Assembly (NCBI GenBank): GCA_947628635.1
Contig: CANRAX010000022.1
Location: 1-14,663 of the forward strand
DNA from: an uncultured Bacilli bacterium
Lineage (GTDB): Bacteria; Bacillota_I; Bacilli_A; RF39; UBA660
Reading direction: 5' to 3'
DNA length: 14,663 nt
Part shown: piece by piece, positions 7,264 through 14,663 of the stretch
Layout of the letters: each line of letters begins with the position of its first letter
How positions within the stretch are numbered: the stretch's first letter is position 1
Translations under genes and position numbers: made by a program
The notes under the pieces: generated by a model
Told to the model about the DNA's origin: nothing
What the model saw: only the letters and a program-made list of their open reading frames with translations
Databases searched by the model: none

Positions 7264-9363
7264 ATGGAATTAGACAACTTAAATGATAAACAGAAAGAAG
7301 CCGTTTTTTATAATAATGGACCACTTTTAATTATTGCCGGAGCTGGTGCTGGAAAAACAAAAACCCTAACTACAAAGATAGCTTACTTAATAGAAGAAAA
7401 AAATGTTCATCCTCTGAATATATTAGCTATTACATTTACTAATAAGGCTGCCAAAGAGATGAAAGACAGACTTTTTGTTTTAGTTGGTGATTTGGCTAAA
7501 AAATTACAAGTATCAACTTTTCACAGTTTTGGTTTAAAACTTCTTCGTGAAAATTATGCTCTTTTAGGTTATGAATCTAACTTTGTCATTATGGATAGTG
7601 ATGATTCCTTAACTGTTGTTAAAAAGATTATTAAAGACGCCGGCTATGATTCGAAAATTTATAATCCTAGAGCTATTAGAAATAAAATTAGTAGTTGTAA
7701 AAATGAGATGATGACACCTAGCACCTATGAAAAATTTGCTGTTAGTGATTATGAAAAAGTTGTTTGTGAAATATTTACAAAATATGAACAAAAATTAAAA
7801 AGAAATAATTCTGTTGATTTTGATGATTTACTTCTTTTACCTATTGAATTATTTCGTAAAAATCCAGAAGTTTTAGAAAAATATCAAGATCTTTACCGTT
7901 ACGTATTGATTGATGAATATCAAGATACTAATGAAGCTCAATATATTTTGACTAAAATGATTAGTAAAAAGTATCAAAATATTACTTGTGTTGGTGATGA
8001 CTCTCAAAGTATTTATAGTTTTCGAGGAGCAAATTATAAAAATATATTAAATTTTGAGAAAGATTATCCTCAAGCCAAAACTATTTTATTGGAACAAAAT
8101 TATCGTTCCACTAGTACCATTCTTGACGCTGCCAATCAAGTTATTAAAAATAATACCCAAAGAAAAGATAAAAACCTTTGGACAGCCCGTGGAATAGGTG
8201 AAAAAATAAAATATTATCGAGCTCAAAGTGAAAAAGATGAAGCCCGTTTTACTGTTGAAAAAATAAATGAATTACACGAAAAAGGTGTTGAATACAAAGA
8301 TATAGCTGTTTTATATCGAACCAATGCTCAATCACGTGTTTTAGAAGAAGAAATGTTAAAAGATAACTTGCCATATCGAGTTATTGGCAGTTTCTATTTC
8401 TATTCTCGTAAAGAAATAAAAGATTTAATTGCTTATCTCCGCCTTATTCATAATCCTAAAGATAATGTTAGTTTACTTCGAGTAATTAATACCCCAAAAA
8501 GAGGAATAGGTCTAAAAACAATTGAAAATTTAACACTAAAAGCCGATACTGAAGAAATAAGTTTATTTGAAGCTATTACATCAGGCAAAGAATATGAATT
8601 TAAACAACTTATTGAAAGATTAATTGAAGTATCAGCCGAATTAACCTTAACAGAATTAATTGATAAAGTTTTAACTGCCACAGGTTTAAAAGACGAACTT
8701 GAAAGTGAAAAAACGCTTGAAGCTGAAGTACGTTTAGAAAACTTAGAAGAATTTAAATCTATTACAAAAACATTTGAAGAAAGAGAAGGATTAATTTCTT
8801 TAGAAGATTTTTTACTTGAAATAAGTCTAATTAGTGATGTTGAAGAATATAAAGATGATCCTAACAGAGTAAGTTTAATGACTATTCACTCAGTAAAAGG
8901 TCTTGAATTTGATCATGTTTTCGTTGTTGGGCTAGAAGAAGGTATTTTTCCTCATATGAACTCTTTAATGGAAAATGCTGAACTTGAAGAAGAACGTCGC
9001 TTATGTTACGTCGCTATCACAAGAGCAAAAGATGACTTATATTTATTAAATGCCAGAAGAAGAACCCTTTTTGGTAAAGAACAAATTAATCCAGTCAGCC
9101 GGTTCTTTAATGAAATTTCAAAAGACTTAATTGAAAATATTTCTAAAGAAGAAACAACTAATTCATATAAAGAACCATTGGAAGACTCTAGTGTTCTTCG
9201 TAATGAAGACGTTGATTATAATGTTGGAGATTATGTTTATCATGAAACTTTTGGCACTGGTAAAGTTCTTGAAGTAACTGATACTTTAGTAACTGTTGCC
9301 TTTAAATATCCTCACAATGTTAAAAAATTAATGAAAAATCATAAGAAATTATCAAAAGTATAA
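7264..9363 (+). CDS. pcrA: ATP-dependent 3'-5' DNA helicase PcrA (UvrD family)
   Basis: This is an SF1 helicase of DNA repair and rolling-circle replication that moves along single-stranded DNA using ATP. All family motifs are visible: Q motif LNDKQKEAV (6-14), Walker A AGAGAGKT (25-32), motif II DEYQDTN (217-223), motif III VGDDSQSIYSFRGA (from 243), LEQNYRS, motif V TIHSVKGLEF (540-549) and motif VI CYVAITRAKD (581-590). The C-terminus (about 653-699) has the FGTGKV Tudor-like domain that in PcrA contacts RNA polymerase. At 699 residues it is slightly shorter than the B. subtilis protein, but nothing essential is missing. The ATG is preceded by AAGGA (7246-7250) and AGG (7254-7256). In B. 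subtilis pcrA sits directly before ligA; here one nucleotidyltransferase gene separates them. Confidence 0.96.
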   Translation: MELDNLNDKQKEAVFYNNGPLLIIAGAGAGKTKTLTTKIAYLIEEKNVHPLNILAITFTNKAAKEMKDRLFVLVGDLAKKLQVSTFHSFGLKLLRENYALLGYESNFVIMDSDDSLTVVKKIIKDAGYDSKIYNPRAIRNKISSCKNEMMTPSTYEKFAVSDYEKVVCEIFTKYEQKLKRNNSVDFDDLLLLPIELFRKNPEVLEKYQDLYRYVLIDEYQDTNEAQYILTKMISKKYQNITCVGDDSQSIYSFRGANYKNILNFEKDYPQAKTILLEQNYRSTSTILDAANQVIKNNTQRKDKNLWTARGIGEKIKYYRAQSEKDEARFTVEKINELHEKGVEYKDIAVLYRTNAQSRVLEEEMLKDNLPYRVIGSFYFYSRKEIKDLIAYLRLIHNPKDNVSLLRVINTPKRGIGLKTIENLTLKADTEEISLFEAITSGKEYEFKQLIERLIEVSAELTLTELIDKVLTATGLKDELESEKTLEAEVRLENLEEFKSITKTFEEREGLISLEDFLLEISLISDVEEYKDDPNRVSLMTIHSVKGLEFDHVFVVGLEEGIFPHMNSLMENAELEEERRLCYVAITRAKDDLYLLNARRRTLFGKEQINPVSRFFNEISKDLIENISKEETTNSYKEPLEDSSVLRNEDVDYNVGDYVYHETFGTGKVLEVTDTLVTVAFKYPHNVKKLMKNHKKLSKV

Positions 9364-9384
9364 AAAGAAAGGAGTTAATTACTT

Positions 9385-10302
9385 ATGAATAAAGATATTA
9401 CTTTAGTTATTTTAGCGGCTGGAATGGGAAGCCGATTTGGAGGTCTAAAACAAATAGAACCTATGGGTCCAAATAAAGAATTCATTATTGATTATTCTGT
9501 TTATGACGCCATTAAAGCTGGTTTTACTAAAATAGTCTTTTTAATTAAAGAAGAAAACTATGAATTATTTAAATCAACTATTGGTTCTAGAGTTGAGCCT
9601 CATATAAAAGTTGAATACTGTTTTCAAAAAAATGATAATATTCCTGAAGGCTATACAATTCCTGAAGAAAGAAAAAAGCCTCTTGGTACAGCTCATGCCA
9701 TCTCTTGTTGCGAAAAATGTGTTAATGAGCCATTTATGATTATTAATGCTGATGATTTTTATGGTCGCGATGCCTATATGGTTGGAGCTAATTTTTTAAA
9801 AAACATTTCTACAACTAAACCTTACCAATATGGTTTAGTAGGCTATTATGTAAAAAATACTATTACTGAAAATGGTTCTGTTAAAAGAGGAGTATGTGAA
9901 GTAGAAAATAAAGCACTTACTAAAATTACTGAAAGCTCTATTTCCAAAGAAGATGGTCGCTATATTGCTAGACCTCTAGATGGAACTAATGAATTTACTG
10001 TTGAACCAGATACGATTGTTTCAATGAATATGCTTTTATTTACACCAAGTATCTTTTCTTTCATTAAAGAAAAATTTCCAGAGTTTTTAAATTTAAATAA
10101 AGATAACTTAGAAAAATGCGAATTTTTAATACCAGATGTTTTATTTTCAGCTATTAAAGAAAAATATGCTACTTGTGATGTTTTACAGACGACTTCTACT
10201 TGGTATGGTGTAACATATAAAGAAGATACTGAAGGTGTTAAAAAAGCTTTACAAAATTTAGTTTCCATAGGTGAATATCCTAATAATTTATGGGAAGATT
10301 AA
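9385..10302 (+). CDS. Sugar-phosphate nucleotidyltransferase-like protein
   Basis: The 305-residue protein has the Rossmann-like nucleotidyltransferase fold signature at its N-terminus: LAAGMGSRFGGLKQ (10-23) is the NTP-binding loop. GTAHA (101-105) and INADDFYG (D123/D124, likely metal and nucleotide contact) follow in the usual order. Relatives transfer a nucleotidyl group from an NTP to a sugar phosphate or similar alcohol phosphate, making precursors for wall or surface polymers. The exact substrate cannot be read from the sequence. AAAGGAG (9368-9374) lies 10 bases before the ATG and the gap to pcrA is 21 bases with no terminator, so the two are co-transcribed. No link to DNA repair is apparent. 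Confidence 0.88.
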   Translation: MNKDITLVILAAGMGSRFGGLKQIEPMGPNKEFIIDYSVYDAIKAGFTKIVFLIKEENYELFKSTIGSRVEPHIKVEYCFQKNDNIPEGYTIPEERKKPLGTAHAISCCEKCVNEPFMIINADDFYGRDAYMVGANFLKNISTTKPYQYGLVGYYVKNTITENGSVKRGVCEVENKALTKITESSISKEDGRYIARPLDGTNEFTVEPDTIVSMNMLLFTPSIFSFIKEKFPEFLNLNKDNLEKCEFLIPDVLFSAIKEKYATCDVLQTTSTWYGVTYKEDTEGVKKALQNLVSIGEYPNNLWED

Positions 10303-10304
10303 AT

Positions 10305-10335
10305 AAGAAGATAATTAAGTTATTTTCTTTTTTTT
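10305..10335 (+). terminator. AT-rich intrinsic terminator after the nucleotidyltransferase
   Basis: AAGAAGATAA (10305-10314) pairs with TTATTTTCTT (10320-10329), one pair being G-U, around a 5-base loop. A T run (10328-10335) follows. The stem is GC-poor but long, and it lies immediately after the stop. Confidence 0.65.
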
Positions 10336-10347
10336 CAAAGAAAAAAA

Positions 10348-10356
10348 TGCTATACT
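10348..10356 (+). promoter_or_regulatory. Extended -10 promoter of ligA
   Basis: TGC followed by TATACT (10351-10356) is an extended -10. At the -35 distance there is only a T run, so the TG element probably compensates. The -10 ends 27 bases before the ligA ATG. Confidence 0.55.
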
Positions 10357-10383
10357 TTAATTAGATATGAAAAAGGTGAGACT

Positions 10384-12366
10384 ATGAAAGAAAGAATGTA
10401 TGAACTAATTGAAATATTGAATGAAGCTGATTATAATTATTATACTTTAGATAATCCAACTATCACCGATCAAGAATATGATAAATATATGCGTGAATTA
10501 ATTGAAATTGAGCAAGAACATCCTGATTGGATTGAAGCAGATTCTCCAACACATAAAGTTGGTGGTAAAATAATTGATAGTTTTCAAAAGGTAAAACATA
10601 AAATTCCTATGATGTCCTTAAGTGATGTTTTTTCAGAAAGTGAAGTTCTTGCCTTTGGAAAAAGGATAGAAAAAGAAAACATTCATCCTCAATATGTTTG
10701 TGAATTAAAAATAGATGGGTTAAGTGTTTCTCTTCTTTATGAAAAAGGCAAGCTCGTAAGAGCCGCAACTCGAGGTGATGGCGTTACTGGTGAAGATATA
10801 ACTCATAACGTTAAGACAATAAAAACTGTTCCTTTAAAATTGAAAGAACCAGTTGATATTGAAGTTCGTGGCGAAATATTTATGAATAAAAAAACTCTTG
10901 AAGAATTAAATGAAACTCGTAAAAGAAATAATGAACCTCTTCTTCAAAATTGTCGTAATGCCGCTGCTGGTTCGATTCGTCAGCTAGATTCCAAAATAGC
11001 TGCTCAAAGAAAATTAGATGTTTTTATGTATCATTTACCTAATCCTTTAGATTATGGACTTAATACTCATGAAGAAGCTCTTAACTACATTAAAAAGTTA
11101 GGTTTTAAAACAAATCCCAATAATCGCTTAGTAAATTCTATTGAAGAAGCTTTACAATTTATTGATGAAAAAACCGCGACACGTGATAATTTACCTTATG
11201 ATATAGATGGTATTGTTATAAAGGTTAACTCTATCAAAGACCAACAGAAATTAGGTTTTACTGCTAAATATCCCAAATGGGCTACGGCTTATAAATTCCC
11301 TGCTGTTGAAGTTTTAACCAAATTAAAAGATATAATCTTTACCGTAGGTAGAACAGGACAAATTACTCCAAATGCTGTTTTAGATCCTGTTATAGTAGCT
11401 GGTTCAACTATTTCAAGAGCTACTCTTCATAATGAAGATTATGTTAAAGAAAAAGATTTAAAAATAGGTGATATTGTTTCCATTCGCAAGGCTGGTGATG
11501 TTATTCCTGAAGTGGTTGAAGTCAAAAAAGATCGTCGTACTGGTAAAGAAAAAGATTTTGAAATGCTTCAAAATTGTCCAATGTGTAACAGTCCTTTAAT
11601 AAAAAAAGAAAATCAAGTGGATTATTTTTGCCCAAATGCTAACTGTCCTGCTCGAAGTGTTGAGCAACTTATTCATTTTGTTTCTCGCAACGCTATGAAT
11701 ATAGATGGTATGGGTGATAGAATTATGGAAGACTTTTACAACTTTGGCTTTATTAAAAATATAACAGACATTTATCATTTAAAAACACATGAAAAAGATC
11801 TTATACGTTTAGAAGGTTATGGTGAAAAATCTGTTACTAATCTTTTAGAAGCTATTGAAAACAGTAAAGCTAATTCCCTAGAACGATTAATTTTTGCCCT
11901 AGGAATTCCCCATGTTGGTGAAAAGACAGCTAAAATTTTAGCAAGTAAATTTAAAACTTTAGAAGCATTACAGCAAGCATCTGTTGAGACACTAATTTCT
12001 ATTTCAGATATTGGTTCTATTATTGCTCAAAGCGTTTATGAGTATTTTCACGATGAAAAAAATTTAAAAATTATTGCTGAATTAAAAGAGTTAGGTTTGA
12101 ATTTTACTTATTTAGGACAAGATATTCAAGAAGACGAAGACTTTGCTAATAAAACTTTTGTCTTAACGGGCTCATTAGAAATTTATACTAGAGATGAAGC
12201 TAAAGAATTAATTGAAAATTTAGGAGGAAAAACTTCAGAATCTGTTTCTAAAAAAACCTCTGTTGTAATTGTTGGCGCTAATCCTGGAAGTAAATATAAC
12301 AAAGCTAAAGATTTGGGTATTGAAATATGGACAGAAAAAGAATTTAAAGATAAAATAAATAAGTAG
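10384..12366 (+). CDS. ligA: NAD-dependent DNA ligase LigA
   Basis: LigA seals nicks in replication and repair, using NAD+ to adenylate itself. At 660 residues it is full length. Domain Ia has YNYYTLDNPTITDQEYD. The adenylation domain has the catalytic Lys in ELKIDG (K109), then TRGDGVTGED, VRGEIF, NCRNAAAGSIRQLD and DGIVIKV. The OB fold has VGRTGQITPNA. A four-Cys zinc finger follows (C398, C401, C416, C421), then the helix-hairpin-helix region (about 455-575) and a C-terminal BRCT domain (about 586-655, FVLTGSL). No key residue is missing. AGGTGA (10374-10379) precedes the ATG by 4 bases. A membrane-anchored transpeptidase gene starts 13 bases downstream and is probably translated from the same message. 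Confidence 0.97.
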   Translation: MKERMYELIEILNEADYNYYTLDNPTITDQEYDKYMRELIEIEQEHPDWIEADSPTHKVGGKIIDSFQKVKHKIPMMSLSDVFSESEVLAFGKRIEKENIHPQYVCELKIDGLSVSLLYEKGKLVRAATRGDGVTGEDITHNVKTIKTVPLKLKEPVDIEVRGEIFMNKKTLEELNETRKRNNEPLLQNCRNAAAGSIRQLDSKIAAQRKLDVFMYHLPNPLDYGLNTHEEALNYIKKLGFKTNPNNRLVNSIEEALQFIDEKTATRDNLPYDIDGIVIKVNSIKDQQKLGFTAKYPKWATAYKFPAVEVLTKLKDIIFTVGRTGQITPNAVLDPVIVAGSTISRATLHNEDYVKEKDLKIGDIVSIRKAGDVIPEVVEVKKDRRTGKEKDFEMLQNCPMCNSPLIKKENQVDYFCPNANCPARSVEQLIHFVSRNAMNIDGMGDRIMEDFYNFGFIKNITDIYHLKTHEKDLIRLEGYGEKSVTNLLEAIENSKANSLERLIFALGIPHVGEKTAKILASKFKTLEALQQASVETLISISDIGSIIAQSVYEYFHDEKNLKIIAELKELGLNFTYLGQDIQEDEDFANKTFVLTGSLEIYTRDEAKELIENLGGKTSESVSKKTSVVIVGANPGSKYNKAKDLGIEIWTEKEFKDKINK

Positions 12367-12379
12367 TGGAGGTAATAAG

Positions 12380-13744
12380 ATGTTTGTTTTACTAGATTTT
12401 TGCCAAAAGAGTAACGTATTAGAAATCATAAGTTTTCTTTTAAAAGCTTTAAATTTAGTTTGCATCGTTGTCCCTATTTTTTTAATTGTTTTACTAACTA
12501 TAGACTTGATTAAAGGACTTATTTCCGGCTCACAAGAGGAAACTAAAAAAATTTCTGGAACTATTTTCAAAAGAATTATATATTGTGTTTTAGTTTTCTT
12601 CGTACCAATGATTGTCAATTTTATTGTTGGTGTTTTAGGTGATTTAGGCGTTGACTATATGGAATGTATCGAAAACGCTACTCCTGAAAAGATAGCTTTT
12701 TATAAGGCTCAAGAAGAGGCAAATAAGCCACAAGGCTCTTCTGGTGGTTCTTCAATATCTCCAACAGCTTCATCATCTTCTTCTAAAAAAACCAACACAA
12801 AAGAAAAAGATGTTGATTTTAAAATAACCAAAGATAAAATAGTAATAGGACATTATAAAAATACTGTTAATAAATATAAAATAGTTCTTAAAAGCAAAGG
12901 CAAAGTTTTAAGTAATAAAAATTATACTTTTACAAGTAATAACCCAGCTATCGCATCAGTAAATTCAAAAGGTGTAGTTTCTGGACATTTTGGAGGTCAA
13001 ACAACTATAACTGTCACATCCAAAAAAGATAAAACTAATAAAGAAAAAGTTCCTGTTTTAGTTACACATACTTTATACACTCGTGTGACTGTACGAAAAA
13101 GAGTCACTGGTGTTAGTGCTAAAACTGGTAAGAAAGTAACACTAAGAGCAGGTACTAAAGGACTTTATAATGGCATTGGACCTAATACTTCACCAAATGG
13201 CTATCTTTTAGGTGACACTATAAAAGTTTCCGGTGATTATATAAAAGTTGACCCTAGTTATGTCAAACCATATAAATACTATGCTAGTGCTATTTATTCA
13301 AAAGAAGATGTGGAAGAGTTTGTTAACAACTTTGGCTTTGCCAGTCAAACTAAATATTTATTTTGGTCGAATAGTGGAACCGGTCAAGAATATATGTTCA
13401 AAGGTAAAGAAGGCAAATGGAAACTTTATAAACAATTTTATATAAATGTTGGTGATGCAGCATTATTATTATATAGTGAATCAGCCCGTACAGGAGTTCA
13501 TTTTAATATGTTTTTATATGATCATGGAAATTTAAATGATTCTAAAAATATAGTAAATGGCATACCAGTTATCTATAAAAGTTATATAACAGCCCCAACT
13601 CATCGTACCAATCCTTGGCATGCTGGTGGTAGTAAGACTCGCCTTCCAGCTTCACATGGTTGTACCAGATTTTTAAACGAAGATATGAGATATTTAGATA
13701 GCATTTACAATAAAATTAAAAATAGTTCATTAATTGACTTTTAG
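12380..13744 (+). CDS. Membrane-hairpin / Big_2-like / YkuD L,D-transpeptidase fusion protein
   Basis: The 454-residue protein has several parts. Two membrane helices (about 15-46 and 62-88) flank a short charged loop, in a pattern like TrbC/VirB2 pilin-type hairpins. A Ser-rich linker (about 118-140) is followed by a bacterial Ig-like (Big_2) domain (about 145-225, with NPAIASVNSKGVVSG) and a connecting region. The C-terminal YkuD catalytic domain (about 322-452) has KGKWKLYKQF-type strands and the motif ASHGCTR, with catalytic Cys C428 and His H426; the upstream His is probably in THRTNPWH. YkuD enzymes make 3-3 peptidoglycan crosslinks or attach proteins to the wall, outside the membrane. 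The TPxG motif usual in the first half of the domain is absent, so activity is likely but not certain. GGAGGT (12368-12373) lies 6 bases before the ATG, just after the ligA stop. Confidence 0.87.
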   Translation: MFVLLDFCQKSNVLEIISFLLKALNLVCIVVPIFLIVLLTIDLIKGLISGSQEETKKISGTIFKRIIYCVLVFFVPMIVNFIVGVLGDLGVDYMECIENATPEKIAFYKAQEEANKPQGSSGGSSISPTASSSSSKKTNTKEKDVDFKITKDKIVIGHYKNTVNKYKIVLKSKGKVLSNKNYTFTSNNPAIASVNSKGVVSGHFGGQTTITVTSKKDKTNKEKVPVLVTHTLYTRVTVRKRVTGVSAKTGKKVTLRAGTKGLYNGIGPNTSPNGYLLGDTIKVSGDYIKVDPSYVKPYKYYASAIYSKEDVEEFVNNFGFASQTKYLFWSNSGTGQEYMFKGKEGKWKLYKQFYINVGDAALLLYSESARTGVHFNMFLYDHGNLNDSKNIVNGIPVIYKSYITAPTHRTNPWHAGGSKTRLPASHGCTRFLNEDMRYLDSIYNKIKNSSLIDF

Positions 13745-13745
13745 A

Positions 13746-13750
13746 AGGTG
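13746..13750 (+). promoter_or_regulatory. Ribosome site deciding the TTG start at 13756
   Basis: AGGTG within AAGGTGAT lies 5 bases before TTG. The first in-frame ATG is inside or after the membrane helix and would remove it, so TTG is the real start. Confidence 0.65.
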
Positions 13751-13755
13751 ATATT

Positions 13756-14511
13756 TTGAAAAAGAAAATCATAATTTTTGGGTCTTTAATAGTACTAGTA
13801 ATTTTACTAGTTTACTATTTTATGTATTATAGAACAAATTTTGTTAAGAAAACAATTGAAAAAAATTATAGTCAGTGGAATATGTTAAGGTATCAAAATA
13901 CAACAGAAAGTGGCGATTATCTAGGATTCTTATATGAACAAAATTATAATATTAACACGCTTCCAAAAAATTATGTCCTTTATTTATTAATTAATTATTA
14001 TATAACTTATGATAGTGATTTTTTCACTGATTACAATGAAATAAGTGATTCCTTATATCAAAAAGAAGTTACGAAAGAGTTGTTAAATCAAAAATTAAAA
14101 GAGATGTTCGGACCCGATTATCCCTCATTTGATATTCAATCAGCTTCTTATAATTGCTCAAAAAGTATTACTAAGAAGGATGATAATACTTTCATAATTC
14201 AATCAAAACATCCTGAAGTTTGTGGTGCTTTTGATGACACTAAAGATCAATATCTTACGCATATGAAAAATTATTTTAAAGAAAATGATAGAATCTTAAT
14301 AAATATAAATGTAGCCTATATGAGTTTAGATAATGAAAGAATTGTTCTTTATAGTAATAAAGATAAAAAAGAAGTGCTTAATTTTGATTATTCTCATGAT
14401 TGTCTAGATAGTATTAATGAAAGTTGCTATAAAACTTTTCAAAATTATCAAGTTGTTTTACAAAAAGCTAGTGATAACAATTATTATTTTTATAGTATTT
14501 CTAAAGCCTAA
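13756..14511 (+). CDS. Membrane-anchored protein with four cysteines, unknown function
   Basis: I do not recognise a family. From the TTG start the protein has 251 residues. A basic N-terminus and a single hydrophobic helix (about 5-24) would anchor it with the rest outside the cell. The outer part contains C134, C156, C216 and C224, the last two as C-x7-C, which could form two disulfides. Exported proteins of low-GC Gram-positives usually avoid Cys, so this is notable beside the Cys-paired repeat protein at the other end of the window. The gene begins 11 bases after the L,D-transpeptidase and probably belongs to the same operon, suggesting a partner role at the cell envelope (inference). No terminator is visible after it. 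Confidence 0.83.
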   Translation: MKKKIIIFGSLIVLVILLVYYFMYYRTNFVKKTIEKNYSQWNMLRYQNTTESGDYLGFLYEQNYNINTLPKNYVLYLLINYYITYDSDFFTDYNEISDSLYQKEVTKELLNQKLKEMFGPDYPSFDIQSASYNCSKSITKKDDNTFIIQSKHPEVCGAFDDTKDQYLTHMKNYFKENDRILININVAYMSLDNERIVLYSNKDKKEVLNFDYSHDCLDSINESCYKTFQNYQVVLQKASDNNYYFYSISKA

Positions 14512-14513
14512 TA

Positions 14514-14542
14514 TTTACAATATATAAAAAGAATGCTATAAT
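14514..14542 (+). promoter_or_regulatory. Strong promoter for the last, partial gene
   Basis: The -35 is TTTACA (14514-14519) and the -10 is TATAAT (14537-14542), with a 17-base spacer and an extended -10 TG (14534-14535). This is the best match to the consensus in the window. It begins three bases after the preceding stop. Confidence 0.8.
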
Positions 14543-14562
14543 GTGAAACGAGGAGTTTATAT

Positions 14563-14663
14563 ATGAAAAAGAAAAATAAAAAAGATTTAGAACTAGAACA
14601 TTTTGAAGAAAATATAGATACGGATATTGCTCATATAAAAGAAGAATTAACAGAAGATTACGT
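14563..14663 (+). CDS. Partial gene, 3' end cut by the window; charged N-terminus
   Basis: The ATG at 14563 is preceded by AGGAG (14551-14555) at 7 bases and by the strong promoter. The 33 visible codons stay open and encode a Lys-rich start (MKKKNKKDLE) followed by an acidic, probably helical stretch. There is no signal peptide or membrane helix in the visible part. This is too little to assign a function. Confidence 0.75.
   Translation, partial: MKKKNKKDLELEHFEENIDTDIAHIKEELTEDY

Noticed and set aside
8448..8681. Minus-strand open frame inside pcrA
   Set aside because: It is a shadow of the helicase reading frame with no independent support.
9960..10268. Minus-strand open frame inside the nucleotidyltransferase gene
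   Set aside because: It lies wholly antisense to a confident gene and shows no ribosome site or family motif.
10324..10343. TTTCTTT/AAAGAAA hairpin overlapping the terminator T run before ligA
   Set aside because: It could compete with the terminator, but homopolymer-rich AT sequence produces such pairs by chance and it probably lies upstream of the ligA transcript start.
12235..12618. Minus-strand open frame of 127 codons over the ligA/transpeptidase junction
   Set aside because: It is antisense to two confident genes, has no recognisable domain, and its composition follows from the opposite strand.

Overview
The window is a low-GC, gene-dense bacterial chromosome segment in which every supported gene lies on the + strand. 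It looks like a Gram-positive Bacilli/Firmicutes-type organism, possibly a Mollicutes-adjacent gut lineage such as RF39 or Erysipelotrichia. The grounds are the very AT-rich coding, purine-rich Shine-Dalgarno sites, sortases with their surface substrates, a Firmicute-style pcrA/ligA neighbourhood, and an L,D-transpeptidase that implies peptidoglycan. The genes read through in the standard bacterial code, with tryptophan as TGG. All ten visible stops are TAA or TAG. The taxonomic placement is inference.

Region 1 (1-3857): the 3' part of a large exported repeat protein, cut by the left edge of the window. It contains a module repeated every 79 residues, some copies with a C-x6-C pair, and ends in an NPNTN sorting signal, a membrane helix and a basic tail. 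After an intrinsic terminator comes a complete class B sortase. NPNTN fits the known class B sorting pattern, so these two look like a substrate-enzyme pair.

Region 2 (3964-7185): a self-contained transcription unit with a good promoter at 3964-3992 and a terminator at 7166-7185. It encodes a thioester/SpaA-type adhesin with a VPDTK sorting motif, a second sortase overlapping the adhesin's 3' end, and a polytopic membrane protein of unknown role. The second sortase has the catalytic His and Cys but no Arg anywhere after the Cys.

Region 3 (7212-10335): pcrA (DNA helicase) followed by a sugar-nucleotidyltransferase-like gene, ending in an AT-rich hairpin terminator.

Region 4 (10348-14511): ligA (NAD-dependent DNA ligase), then a composite protein (a two-helix membrane hairpin like TrbC/VirB2, a Ser-rich linker, a Big_2-like domain and a YkuD L,D-transpeptidase), then a small membrane-anchored protein with four cysteines. 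Spacings of 13 and 11 bases suggest one operon. A strong new promoter at 14514-14542 drives a gene that runs off the right edge.

The main theme is cell-surface construction: two side-by-side sortase/substrate sets and a transpeptidase of unusual architecture, interleaved with DNA-repair housekeeping genes. I saw no tRNA, rRNA, CRISPR array, insertion sequence or gene-free stretch over 300 bases. The longest gap (3858-4021, 164 bases) holds a possible terminator and the adhesin promoter.
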